33,409 nucleotides of DNA, from the IMG/VR virus record IMGVR_UViG_3300020578_000256, positions 1 through 33,409 of that record, one strand, 5' to 3'. The DNA is from a virus. Positions 1 through 6,913 of the stretch are shown here, piece after piece. The notes beneath the pieces were generated by a model. It was not told the DNA's origin, did no database searches, and saw only the letters and a program-made list of their open reading frames with translations. Numbering within the stretch: the stretch's first letter is position 1; each line of letters begins with the position of its first letter. Position numbers and translations under genes: made by a program.

Positions 1-1
1 T

Positions 2-100
2 GCCAATGGCACACAAAAAGAACACAGAGAGATTGCTATCAAATGCGCTGAGGTCATCGCAAAATCTTTTCCAATGGCCAATCAATTTATATCACAATAA
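2..100 (+). CDS. 3' end of an unidentified gene (cut by window edge)
   Basis: An open frame runs from base 2 to a TAA at 98-100 and encodes 32 C-terminal residues ending in NQFISQ. It closes 15 bases before the nrdA start, as expected of an upstream operon neighbour. The visible part is mildly amphipathic (REIAIKCAEVIAKSFP) and has no motif I recognise. It does not resemble the missing NrdA N-terminus. The product is unknown because most of the gene lies outside the window. Confidence 0.5.
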   Translation, partial: ANGTQKEHREIAIKCAEVIAKSFPMANQFISQ

Positions 101-115
101 TAAAACGGAGCACAC

Positions 116-1912
116 ATGAGTAATATTGTTCATGGTATTAGGGTAGATTTTTCTCGGGATAATTTGTTTGATGAATTAGGCACTAAACGTCTTAAAGAAA
201 GTTATATGCGAGAAGAAGAAAATTCTCCGCAAGAAAGGTTTGCATATGTTTCAAAAGCTTTTGGTTCTAATCAAAAACATGCTCAAAGATTGTATGAATA
301 TAGTTCTCGCCATTGGTTATCCTATAGCACTCCTGTGCTTTCTTTTGGTCGTTCTAAACGTGGTCTTCCTATATCTTGTTTTCTTCCCTATTTGGATGAT
401 TCTGCTGAAGGTTTGGTCGATTGTCTTTCAGAAGTCAATTGGCTCTCAATGTTAGGAGGCGGCGTTGGAATTGGAGTTGGTATTAGAAGTTCTGATGATA
501 AGTCTGTGGGTGTTATGCCCCATTTACGTACTTATGATGCGTCTTCCTTGGCATATCGCCAGGGTCGTACTCGGCGTGGCTCTTATGCCGCCTACCTTGA
601 TATTTCTCATCCAGACATACACATCTTTTTAGAGATGAGAAAACCCACCGGTGATCCCAATATGCGCGCTTTAAACTTACATCACGGCATTAACGTCACC
701 GATGACTTTATGCATATCATTGAAAAGTGTATGTTAAATCCTGATGCTGATGATACATGGGAACTTAAAGACCCGCACAACGGCGAAGTGCGTGAAAAAG
801 TTTCTGCAAAAGAATTGTGGCAGCGTATACTTGAAATTCGTATGCAAACTGGCGAACCATACATTCACTTTATTGACACTAGCAATCAAAAAATGCCAGA
901 GTTTCAAAAGAAACTTGGTCTAAAAATTCGCCAATCAAATCTCTGCTCAGAGATTATTCTACCAACCGACAAAGACCGTACAGCCGTATGTTGCTTGTCA
1001 TCTGTAAACCTGGAGTATTTTGATGAATGGAAAAATGATAAACTATTTTTGCGAGACGTGGCAGAAATGCTTGATAACGTACTTCAGCATTTCATTGACA
1101 ATGCTCCTGATAGTATTGCTCGGGCAAAATATTCTGCTAGCCGTGAGCGCTCTATTGGCGTGGGTGCTCTTGGTTTCCATGCTTACTTGCAAAGTATTAA
1201 TGTCCCTTTTGAGACCGCTATGGCCGTCGGAAAAAACAGACAAATGTTCAAACACATAAAGGATAAACTAGATGAAGCTAATCAACAATTGGGATTGGAG
1301 CGTGGCGAAGCACCGGATGCTGTGGACACTGGGCGTAGGTTTAGTCATGTTATGGCTATTGCTCCCAATGCTTCTTCTTCCATTCTCATGGGCAACACTA
1401 GTCCTTCTGTTGAACCTTTTCGTGCCAATGCTTATCGCCAGGATACTTTATCGGGTGCTTTTTTAAACAAGAATAAGTATTTGGATAAAATTATTAAGGA
1501 CAAATGCAATGAAGACTCTAAATTGGACTATAACGAAATCTGGTCAAGTATTATCGCCAACGATGGAAGTGTTCAACACCTTGAATTTTTGGACGATTGG
1601 ACAAAAGACGTTTTTAAAACTTCCATGGAAATTGACCAGCGTTGGATTATACAGCACGCCGCTGATCGCCAAGAATATATCGATCAAGCACAATCGATAA
1701 ATTTATTTTTTAGACCAGATACCAATGTCAAATATCTTCATGCGGCTCATTTTATGGCTTGGAAAATGGGTCTTAAAACACTTTACTATTGTCGCTCTGA
1801 AAAAATTGGTAAGGCAGATAAAGTAGCAAAGAAGATAGAACGACAGGTAATTGAAGAAATTGATTTAAAACAACTGGCATCTGAAGAAGTATGCCTCGCT
1901 TGCGAAGGATAA
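116..1912 (+). CDS. nrdA: Class I ribonucleoside-diphosphate reductase, large (alpha) subunit, ATP-cone-less
   Basis: This is the catalytic subunit that reduces ribonucleotides to deoxyribonucleotides for phage DNA synthesis, working with NrdB. At 598 aa it is much shorter than E. coli or T4 NrdA (about 750-760 aa). The active-site residues are visible: N275, C277 and E279 in SNLCSEI (thiyl radical site), the disulphide pair C88 (PISCF) and C292 (AVCCLS), the radical-transfer tyrosines Y557/Y558 (TLYYC), and a C-terminal redox pair C593/C596 (EVCLACEG). By comparison with E. coli numbering, about 137 residues are missing before C88, so there is no room for the ATP-cone activity site. The ATG at 116 has a GGAG at 107-110. 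nrdB starts 3 bases after the stop. The enzyme looks complete for catalysis but should lack dATP activity-site inhibition (inferred). Confidence 0.95.
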   Translation: MSNIVHGIRVDFSRDNLFDELGTKRLKESYMREEENSPQERFAYVSKAFGSNQKHAQRLYEYSSRHWLSYSTPVLSFGRSKRGLPISCFLPYLDDSAEGLVDCLSEVNWLSMLGGGVGIGVGIRSSDDKSVGVMPHLRTYDASSLAYRQGRTRRGSYAAYLDISHPDIHIFLEMRKPTGDPNMRALNLHHGINVTDDFMHIIEKCMLNPDADDTWELKDPHNGEVREKVSAKELWQRILEIRMQTGEPYIHFIDTSNQKMPEFQKKLGLKIRQSNLCSEIILPTDKDRTAVCCLSSVNLEYFDEWKNDKLFLRDVAEMLDNVLQHFIDNAPDSIARAKYSASRERSIGVGALGFHAYLQSINVPFETAMAVGKNRQMFKHIKDKLDEANQQLGLERGEAPDAVDTGRRFSHVMAIAPNASSSILMGNTSPSVEPFRANAYRQDTLSGAFLNKNKYLDKIIKDKCNEDSKLDYNEIWSSIIANDGSVQHLEFLDDWTKDVFKTSMEIDQRWIIQHAADRQEYIDQAQSINLFFRPDTNVKYLHAAHFMAWKMGLKTLYYCRSEKIGKADKVAKKIERQVIEEIDLKQLASEEVCLACEG

Positions 1913-1915
1913 AAA

Positions 1916-2908
1916 GTGGTAAAAAAACAATTAAAACACCTCTCTGAAGAACGAAATAATTTTAAACCGTTCAATTATCCATGGGCTTATGACTCATGGC
2001 TCAAACATGAACAGTCACATTGGCTTCATACTGAAGTGCCAATGGCTGAAGATGTAAAAGATTGGAAGAATCGCCTAAGTCCCGAAGAAAAACGATTTCT
2101 TACACACATTTTTCGTTTCTTTACACAAGGCGACATTGACGTTGCAGGTGGCTATGTTAAGAACTATCTGCCATATTTTCCACAGCCTGAAGTGCGTATG
2201 ATGCTCTGTGGTTTTGCGGCTCGTGAAGCACTACACATTGCTGCGTATTCACACCTGATTGAAACACTTGGCATGCCCGAAGCCACATATTCTGAGTTCT
2301 TAGAATATGCTGAGATGCGTGAGAAACACGATTACTTGCTTGAATTAAGTTCAAAAAATAGCACTAGAGAGTCTACTGCTACACACATTGCAGCATTTTC
2401 TGCCTTCACTGAGGGTATGCAATTGTTTTCTTCGTTCATTATGTTGTTGAATTTCCCACGACACGGTGTAATGAAAGGTATGGGTCAAATTGTCACATGG
2501 TCAATTGTTGATGAAACACAACACGCTGAAGGGATGATTAAGTTATTCCGCACATATATAGAAGAGAACAAGGAAATTTGGAACGATGATCTAAAGTCCA
2601 AAATTTACACCATCGCAACAAAGATGGTTGAACTGGAAGATAAGTTTATCGACTTAGCCTTTGGTGTTTCAAATATGCCAGACTTGACGGCTGCTGATGT
2701 AAAACAATACATTCGTTATATTGCAGACCGCCGCTTGATTTCTCTTGGTATGAAAGGCATCTTCAAGGTCAAAAAGAATCCATTGCCTTGGGTTGAAGAA
2801 ATGATTAACGCACCTACTCATACAAACTTCTTTGAAAATCGTGCTACAGATTATGCAAAAGGTGCTCTTGCAGGTACTTGGGAAGATGTATGGGCGAAAG
2901 CAGCATAA
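1916..2908 (+). CDS. nrdB: Class I ribonucleoside-diphosphate reductase, small (beta) subunit
   Basis: This is the radical-generating subunit of class I ribonucleotide reductase (330 aa, ferritin-like helical fold). The diiron ligands can be placed by analogy with E. coli: an Asp at D73 or D75, E104 and H107 in EALHIAAY, E166 (TEGMQ), and E200/H203 (DETQH). The stable-radical tyrosine is present at Y111, four residues after H107 as in E. coli H118/Y122. This argues for a tyrosyl-radical enzyme rather than a Mn/Fe type lacking this Tyr. The start is a GTG at 1916, three bases after the nrdA stop, and no ATG gives a full-length N-terminus, so translation is probably coupled to nrdA. The next gene starts on the base after its stop. 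Confidence 0.95.
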   Translation: MVKKQLKHLSEERNNFKPFNYPWAYDSWLKHEQSHWLHTEVPMAEDVKDWKNRLSPEEKRFLTHIFRFFTQGDIDVAGGYVKNYLPYFPQPEVRMMLCGFAAREALHIAAYSHLIETLGMPEATYSEFLEYAEMREKHDYLLELSSKNSTRESTATHIAAFSAFTEGMQLFSSFIMLLNFPRHGVMKGMGQIVTWSIVDETQHAEGMIKLFRTYIEENKEIWNDDLKSKIYTIATKMVELEDKFIDLAFGVSNMPDLTAADVKQYIRYIADRRLISLGMKGIFKVKKNPLPWVEEMINAPTHTNFFENRATDYAKGALAGTWEDVWAKAA

Positions 2909-3613
2909 ATGTTAGAGCTATTGTACCTTCTAATAACTACACACATAACAATAGTATGTGTGACACTTTATCTACATCGTGGCATGGCACATCGTGGTAT
3001 TATTTTTCATCCTCTGTTAAGCCACTTTATTAGATTATGGTTATGGCTGAGCACTGGTATGGTTACAAAAGAATGGGTGGCTATACACCGAAAACATCAT
3101 AGATATTGTGAAAAGATAGGCGACCCACATAGTCCACATCAATTTGGATTACTAAAAGTTTTATTTTCTGGAGTATTTTTATATGTCAATTCAGCAAAAG
3201 ATAAACTCATGGTTGATACATATGGCGTTGGTACTCCTAATGATTGGATTGAGCGTAAGTTATACACACCTTACAATGGACTTGGCATTGCTTTATTACT
3301 TGTGTTAAATATTTTATTGTTTTCTTGGTGGGGTTTACTCATATGGCTAATTCAAATGGCATGGATACCATTTTGGGCAGCCGGTGTAATTAATGGTCTA
3401 GGCCATTGGTTTGGTTATCGCAATAATGAAACAAATGATAAGTCGAGAAATATAATACCATTTGGTTTTCTTATTGGAGGTGAAGAACTACATAATAATC
3501 ACCATGATAATCCTGCCTCACCGAAATTAAGTCAAAAATGGTGGGAATTTGATATTGGTTGGTTATGGTTAAAACTATTTCAAAAGATTGGCTTAGCTAA
3601 AATAGTAGAATAA
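2909..3613 (+). CDS. Membrane fatty-acid (acyl-lipid/acyl-CoA delta-9 type) desaturase
   Basis: This is a 234-aa integral membrane protein with the three histidine boxes of the stearoyl-CoA/DesC desaturase family: H23xxxxH28 (HRGMAH), H60xxH63H64 (HRKHH) and H195xxH198H199 (HNNHH). An extra NGLGH (H166) is also present; it is typical of the family as an added metal ligand. Hydrophobic segments lie at about 1-20, 38-52 and 122-165. It is shorter than most bacterial homologues but keeps all ligands, so it is probably active and introduces a cis double bond into host fatty acids. Its ATG follows the nrdB TAA with no gap, so it is co-transcribed with the RNR genes. It is best read as an auxiliary metabolic gene; the substrate and regiochemistry are inferred from family only. 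Confidence 0.9.
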   Translation: MLELLYLLITTHITIVCVTLYLHRGMAHRGIIFHPLLSHFIRLWLWLSTGMVTKEWVAIHRKHHRYCEKIGDPHSPHQFGLLKVLFSGVFLYVNSAKDKLMVDTYGVGTPNDWIERKLYTPYNGLGIALLLVLNILLFSWWGLLIWLIQMAWIPFWAAGVINGLGHWFGYRNNETNDKSRNIIPFGFLIGGEELHNNHHDNPASPKLSQKWWEFDIGWLWLKLFQKIGLAKIVE

Positions 3614-3617
3614 TAAA

Positions 3618-3625
3618 CTAAATAC
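3618..3625 (+). promoter_or_regulatory. T4-late-type promoter motif CTAAATAC before the fibre region
   Basis: CTAAATAC lies 13 bases before the ATG of the first fibre gene, in a short AT-rich gap after the desaturase. It matches the (C/A)TAAATA(C/G) pattern found before six other late genes here. T4 late promoters are TATAAATA read by gp55/gp33. The spacing is shorter than at the other sites, and no Shine-Dalgarno is obvious between motif and start. Confidence 0.5.
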
Positions 3626-3700
3626 AGTTAAATCAAAAATGGCAATTCAAATAAACGGAACCACTGTTGTTGATGACAGTAGAGTCCTTCAAAATTTAGG
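3623..3700 (+). repeat. 78-bp direct repeat, copy 1 (leader plus start of fibre gene)
   Basis: These bases are identical to 5806-5883. The repeat begins 16 bases before the ATG and runs through the first 20 or so codons of the shared N-terminal module. Identity that includes non-coding leader sequence points to recent duplication or gene conversion rather than protein-level conservation. Confidence 0.9.
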
Positions 3701-4412
3701 CTCTGCACTTACCGTATCTAATGGCGGTACAGGCGCTTCTTCCCTCACCGCCAACTATGCTTTATTGGGCAACGGTACTTCGGCTGTTCAGGCAGTGGCC
3801 CCAGGTAGCAGCGGTAATGTGCTGACAAGCAACGGCACAACTTGGACAAGCGCCGCACCTGCTGGTGGCGGGTTTAGTAATTTACAAGTTTTTACGTCTT
3901 CTGGCACTTGGTCTGTACCTGCGGGAGTCACAAATTGCAAGGTAACCGTAACCGGCGCCGGTGGTGGGTGCGGCGACAATGGCAGCCAATTTATGGGAGG
4001 AGGCGGCGCTGGCGGCACCGCGATCAAATACGTGTCTCTGTCCGGCGGCTCGGCAACGATCACAGTCGGATCGGGTGGAACCAGCAGTACCGCTGGCGGA
4101 GCTAGTTCTTTTGTATATGGCGCTACAAACCTTACCGGCAATGGAGGGAATTCTAGTGGCCAGTATACCCCCAGTTTAGCGTATGGGGGGTCTGCGTCCG
4201 GCGGAAGTATAAATCTTGAGGGAGGAGACGGGTCAGGGGAAGGGGGAGGTAGCGCCCGTGTGAGCGTTGGAGGGTCTTCCTTTTGGGGCGGTGGTGGTGG
4301 TGGAAGCGTTGACTATGGTCAACGCGGTGGGCGTGCGTATGGCTCTGGTGGAAGCGGGGCCAGGGCTGCAGCAAGCGTCGGTGCGAACGGTGTTGTTGTT
4401 ATTGAATACTAA
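3639..4412 (+). CDS. Putative tail fibre, shared N-terminal module plus Gly-rich C-terminus (fibre A)
   Basis: This 257-aa virion protein is built of two parts. Residues 1 to about 75 form a module shared with the genes at 4670, 5822 and, more distantly, 6914 (MAIQINGTTVVDDSR, SNGGTG, LTSNGTTW). The rest (about 80-257) is a Gly/Ser-rich domain with repeated GGGGAGG-type tracts and a C-terminal VVVIEY strand, like Gly-rich phage tail-tip and receptor-binding domains. The likely role is host recognition: the common N-terminus docks to the baseplate or fibre trunk and the Gly-rich part reaches the receptor. It is followed 9 bases later by a small assembly-type gene. The region is visibly GC-richer than the neck and head genes. 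Function is inferred from architecture and position. Confidence 0.75.
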   Translation: MAIQINGTTVVDDSRVLQNLGSALTVSNGGTGASSLTANYALLGNGTSAVQAVAPGSSGNVLTSNGTTWTSAAPAGGGFSNLQVFTSSGTWSVPAGVTNCKVTVTGAGGGCGDNGSQFMGGGGAGGTAIKYVSLSGGSATITVGSGGTSSTAGGASSFVYGATNLTGNGGNSSGQYTPSLAYGGSASGGSINLEGGDGSGEGGGSARVSVGGSSFWGGGGGGSVDYGQRGGRAYGSGGSGARAAASVGANGVVVIEY

Positions 4413-4421
4413 GAGGTCATC

Positions 4422-4667
4422 ATGCCAAATTACGCAATCGTCAAAAACGGCAAAGTAATAAATACTGTTGTTTCTGAGCCTGATTACGCCGCAACCCAAG
4501 GTTGGATTTCTTTGTCGGGCAGTGCAGGCATTGGCTGGGACTACGCCAACGGTGAATTTATTGATAACCGTCCGGTTCCCGAAATTGTGGCTCCTGTCAC
4601 CCCCACCAAAGAAGAATTGCTTGCTCAGCTTCAGGCGTTGCAAGCCCAAATCCAAGCGTTGAAATAA
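4422..4667 (+). CDS. Small fibre-associated protein (tail fibre assembly-like, coiled-coil end)
   Basis: This 81-aa protein has an N-terminal module (MPNYAIVKNGKVINTV, then EPDYAATQGWISL) also found in the 118-aa product of 5441. It ends in a Leu/Gln-rich heptad-like tail (EELLAQLQALQAQIQALK) instead of the tail-assembly-chaperone domain of that paralogue. It lies between two fibre genes with 9 and 2 base gaps. Such small genes directly after a fibre commonly encode assembly chaperones or caps. The role here is inferred; the coiled-coil tail could instead make it an oligomeric accessory protein. Confidence 0.65.
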   Translation: MPNYAIVKNGKVINTVVSEPDYAATQGWISLSGSAGIGWDYANGEFIDNRPVPEIVAPVTPTKEELLAQLQALQAQIQALK

Positions 4668-4669
4668 GT

Positions 4670-5431
4670 ATGGCAATTCAAATAAACGAAACTACTGTCA
4701 TTGATGACAGTAGAGTCCTTCAAAATTTAGGATCAGCCCTTAGTGTATCTAATGGCGGTACAGGCGCAGCCTCCCTGACGGCCAACTATGTTTTATTGGG
4801 CAACGGTACCTCCGCGCTTCAAGCGGTGGCTCCGGGTAGCAGCGGTAATGTGCTGACCAGTAACGGCACTACTTGGACGAGTGCCGCCGCCGCTGCGGGT
4901 GGATTCAGCAACATGGCCGTCTTTACCTCATCAGGAACTTGGACTGTGCCATCGGGCATTACAAAGTGCATGGTGATTTGCACCGGAGCCGGAGGCGGCA
5001 CTAACTACCCAGGGCGCGAAAGCGGCGGCGGTGCAGGCGCTACTGTTATTCGCACTTATACGCTTTCGGGAGGTTCAGCAACTGTTACTGTGGCTGCGGG
5101 CGGAACAGGTGATGGTGGCAGTTCTTTATTTGCGTACAGCGCAACGACTATTACCGCAGGTGGCGGGCAAGGCCGCGCCGGCGGAACTCGGACTGGCGGC
5201 ATCGGAGGTACACCGGGTAATGGTGAGATAAACATATATGGCGGCGGCGGCATGGCTGCTGACGGGAGCGTTGGTGGTAATGGTGGGGCCTCTTATTGGG
5301 GAGGTGGCGGCATGACTTCGGAAGCCCAAGGCTCAAATGGACAAGCATTCGGTGGCGGCGCGGGTGGTCCTGGGCTGTATGGAAACGCATCGTATAACGG
5401 CGCAAACGGTATTGTTGTTATTTATTACTGA
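4670..5431 (+). CDS. Putative tail fibre, shared N-terminal module plus Gly-rich C-terminus (fibre B)
   Basis: This 253-aa paralogue of the 3639 product has the same first 75 residues or so (MAIQINETTVIDDSR, SNGGTG, LGNGTSALQ, LTSNGTTW), then a Gly-rich domain with tracts such as GGGGMAADG and a C-terminal IVVIYY. The Gly-rich halves differ clearly, while the link peptide (GGFSN, VFTSSGTW) is retained, as in fibres diversified at the tip. From the second half of the module its DNA is nearly identical to fibre C (for example 23 bases from AGTAGAGTCC onward). The start is the ATG 2 bases after the preceding stop. It is a likely receptor-binding fibre or tip protein. Confidence 0.75.
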   Translation: MAIQINETTVIDDSRVLQNLGSALSVSNGGTGAASLTANYVLLGNGTSALQAVAPGSSGNVLTSNGTTWTSAAAAAGGFSNMAVFTSSGTWTVPSGITKCMVICTGAGGGTNYPGRESGGGAGATVIRTYTLSGGSATVTVAAGGTGDGGSSLFAYSATTITAGGGQGRAGGTRTGGIGGTPGNGEINIYGGGGMAADGSVGGNGGASYWGGGGMTSEAQGSNGQAFGGGAGGPGLYGNASYNGANGIVVIYY

Positions 5432-5440
5432 GGAAGTGCC

Positions 5441-5797
5441 ATGCCAAAATTTGCCATAGTCGAAAACGGTGTAGTTTTAAATACAGTTCTTGCGGAGCCG
5501 GATTACGCGACAACTCAAGGTTGGATTGCGCTGCCTGATGATATGACGATTGGGTGTTTGTTTGATGGCAACACTTGGTTTAATCCTGAAAACACGCCCG
5601 AAAAAATTAAAGACAAGCAAGCAAGCGCGGCGCGTCAAAAAAGAGATTTTTTGTTAAATCAAACCGATTGGACGCAATCAGCCGATGTCCCGCAGCCAAT
5701 CAAAGACAAGTGGGCACTTTATCGTCAGGCACTGCGAGATGTGCCGCAGCAAGCCGGGTTTCCCGAAAACATAATTTGGCCGACAAAACCAGTATAA
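5441..5797 (+). CDS. Tail fibre assembly chaperone-like protein (two-module)
   Basis: This 118-aa protein has two parts. The N-terminal half (MPKFAIVENGVVLNTV, EPDYATTQGWIAL) matches the 4422 product. The C-terminal half (RDFLLNQTDWTQSAD, then YRQALRDVPQQAGFP) is the phage tail assembly chaperone (APC-like) domain that is widespread after fibre genes. The second motif recurs almost unchanged in the 6580 product. It follows fibre B by 9 bases, with a GAGGAAG at 5431-5437 as ribosome binding site. The probable role is folding or attachment of the adjacent fibre. The chaperone domain is recognised with good confidence; the partner is inferred. Confidence 0.8.
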   Translation: MPKFAIVENGVVLNTVLAEPDYATTQGWIALPDDMTIGCLFDGNTWFNPENTPEKIKDKQASAARQKRDFLLNQTDWTQSADVPQPIKDKWALYRQALRDVPQQAGFPENIIWPTKPV

Positions 5798-5805
5798 ACC
5801 GGCAT

Positions 5806-5883
5806 TACAGTTAAATCAAAAATGGCAATTCAAATAAACGGAACCACTGTTGTTGATGACAGTAGAGTCCTTCAAAATTTAGG
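5806..5883 (+). repeat. 78-bp direct repeat, copy 2
   Basis: These bases are identical to 3623-3700 and include 16 bases of leader before the ATG at 5822. The CTAAATAC promoter-like core of copy 1 is only partly retained here (the copy starts at its last three bases), so the duplicated unit seems to begin inside the late promoter motif. Confidence 0.9.
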
Positions 5884-6571
5884 ATCAGCCCTTAGTGTAT
5901 CTAATGGCGGTACAGGCGCAACATCTCTCACAGCCAACAATGTCCTGCTGGGTAATGGCACTTCTGCGGTGCAGGTAGTGGCTCCGGGTACCAACGGCAA
6001 CGTGCTGACTTCAAACGGCACGACGTGGGTAAGCTCTACGCCCGGTGGCGGTGATTACGTAAAAATTAGTACTACCACAATTTCAAGTGGCGTTCTATAC
6101 GTAGACGTAACTAATGTGTTTAGCTCGACATATAGAAATTACGTCATATTTTTTAACAATCTCTCTCAACTAACATATTCGCGTAAGTATGCGATACAGG
6201 CCATAGTTAGCAGCGGGTCTGTTCAAACCGGATACTTTGCGGGGCGGTCTGTTTTATTTGACAATCGAGGTACATCGTCTGTAACAAACTTAAACGGCTC
6301 TGATTTGCAAATTGTCGATGGCCAAGACCCAGATAACAGCATTCAAGTCTCAGCAGTTTGGACGCTTATTTTCCCGTTTTCTTCTAGCGCAGGCCAGTCA
6401 AGCTCTGGAACTTTATTTTCTGGTTACAGAGGAGTTTCTTATGCAAACAGTTGCCAGTATGCTTATTTTAGAAATTACGGGTACAACACAGAGATGACAG
6501 GGTTTCGTTTGATTACTGAATCCCCCTCCACACTTAACTCTGGCACAATAGTTATTTATGGCATGAAGTGA
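5822..6571 (+). CDS. Putative tail fibre, shared N-terminal module with unique non-Gly-rich C-terminus (fibre C)
   Basis: This 249-aa protein starts with the same module as fibres A and B (residues 1 to about 75) but its C-terminal part is different. From about residue 80 on it is a Ser/Tyr/Asn-rich, predicted beta domain (YVKISTTTISSG, LNGSDLQIVDG, SGTIVIYGMK) with no Gly tracts. This domain resembles small beta-sandwich tail-tip domains in general texture only; I do not recognise a specific family. It is followed by the 6580 assembly-chaperone gene, so the fibre-plus-chaperone cassette is kept. It is a likely receptor-binding protein with a different specificity domain. Confidence 0.7.
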   Translation: MAIQINGTTVVDDSRVLQNLGSALSVSNGGTGATSLTANNVLLGNGTSAVQVVAPGTNGNVLTSNGTTWVSSTPGGGDYVKISTTTISSGVLYVDVTNVFSSTYRNYVIFFNNLSQLTYSRKYAIQAIVSSGSVQTGYFAGRSVLFDNRGTSSVTNLNGSDLQIVDGQDPDNSIQVSAVWTLIFPFSSSAGQSSSGTLFSGYRGVSYANSCQYAYFRNYGYNTEMTGFRLITESPSTLNSGTIVIYGMK

Positions 6572-6579
6572 GGACGCCC

Positions 6580-6864
6580 ATGAAAATACAGATCAATGAC
6601 GAGGTTCGTGACGCGACGCCAGAAGAAGTCGCCGCCTATGAACAAACCGCAGCGGAGGAAGCCGCCAAGAGTTTGGTCGTGGCCAATCGCCACATTCGAG
6701 ATGGTAGAAATTCAATGTTGGCAGATTCCGATTGGGTTGACCTGCCAACTTGTAAATTGGCGGACGCCAAGAAGCAGGAATGGACTACCTATCGCCAAGC
6801 CTTACGCGATGTCCCGCAGCAGGCCGGGTTTCCCTGGAACACACAGTGGCCCGTGAAGCCATGA
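6580..6864 (+). CDS. Tail fibre assembly chaperone-like protein
   Basis: This 94-aa protein has an acidic N-terminal part (KIQINDEVRDATPEEVAAYE) unlike the two previous small genes. Its C-terminal tail assembly chaperone domain (RNSMLADSDWVDLP, then YRQALRDVPQQAGFP) is close to that of the 5441 product. I chose the ATG at 6580 because GAGG at 6570-6573 sits 6 bases upstream. A GTG at 6568 in the same frame would add four residues and overlap the fibre C stop, but it has no good ribosome site. It is probably a folding or attachment factor for fibre C or the 913-aa fibre downstream. Confidence 0.8.
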   Translation: MKIQINDEVRDATPEEVAAYEQTAAEEAAKSLVVANRHIRDGRNSMLADSDWVDLPTCKLADAKKQEWTTYRQALRDVPQQAGFPWNTQWPVKP

Positions 6865-6913
6865 TTAAAAAAATATTAATAAGTATTAATGCCAAGTTTT
6901 AGGAGAAACAAAA

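Noticed and set aside
3788-5405. Several antisense Pro/His-rich ORFs opposite fibres A and B
   Set aside because: They are reverse-strand readings of Gly-rich codons (GGN reads as Pro/Thr/Ala), lack ribosome sites and overlap well-supported genes.
6568-6579. GTG start for the 94-aa assembly chaperone, giving four more residues
   Set aside because: It lacks a spaced ribosome site, while ATG 6580 has GAGG at a proper distance.
6865-6913. AT-rich TTAATAAGTATTAA inverted repeat before the 913-aa fibre
   Set aside because: The stem is only about five A-T pairs without a T tract or conserved partner sites; it is ordinary leader sequence before an AGGAG site.
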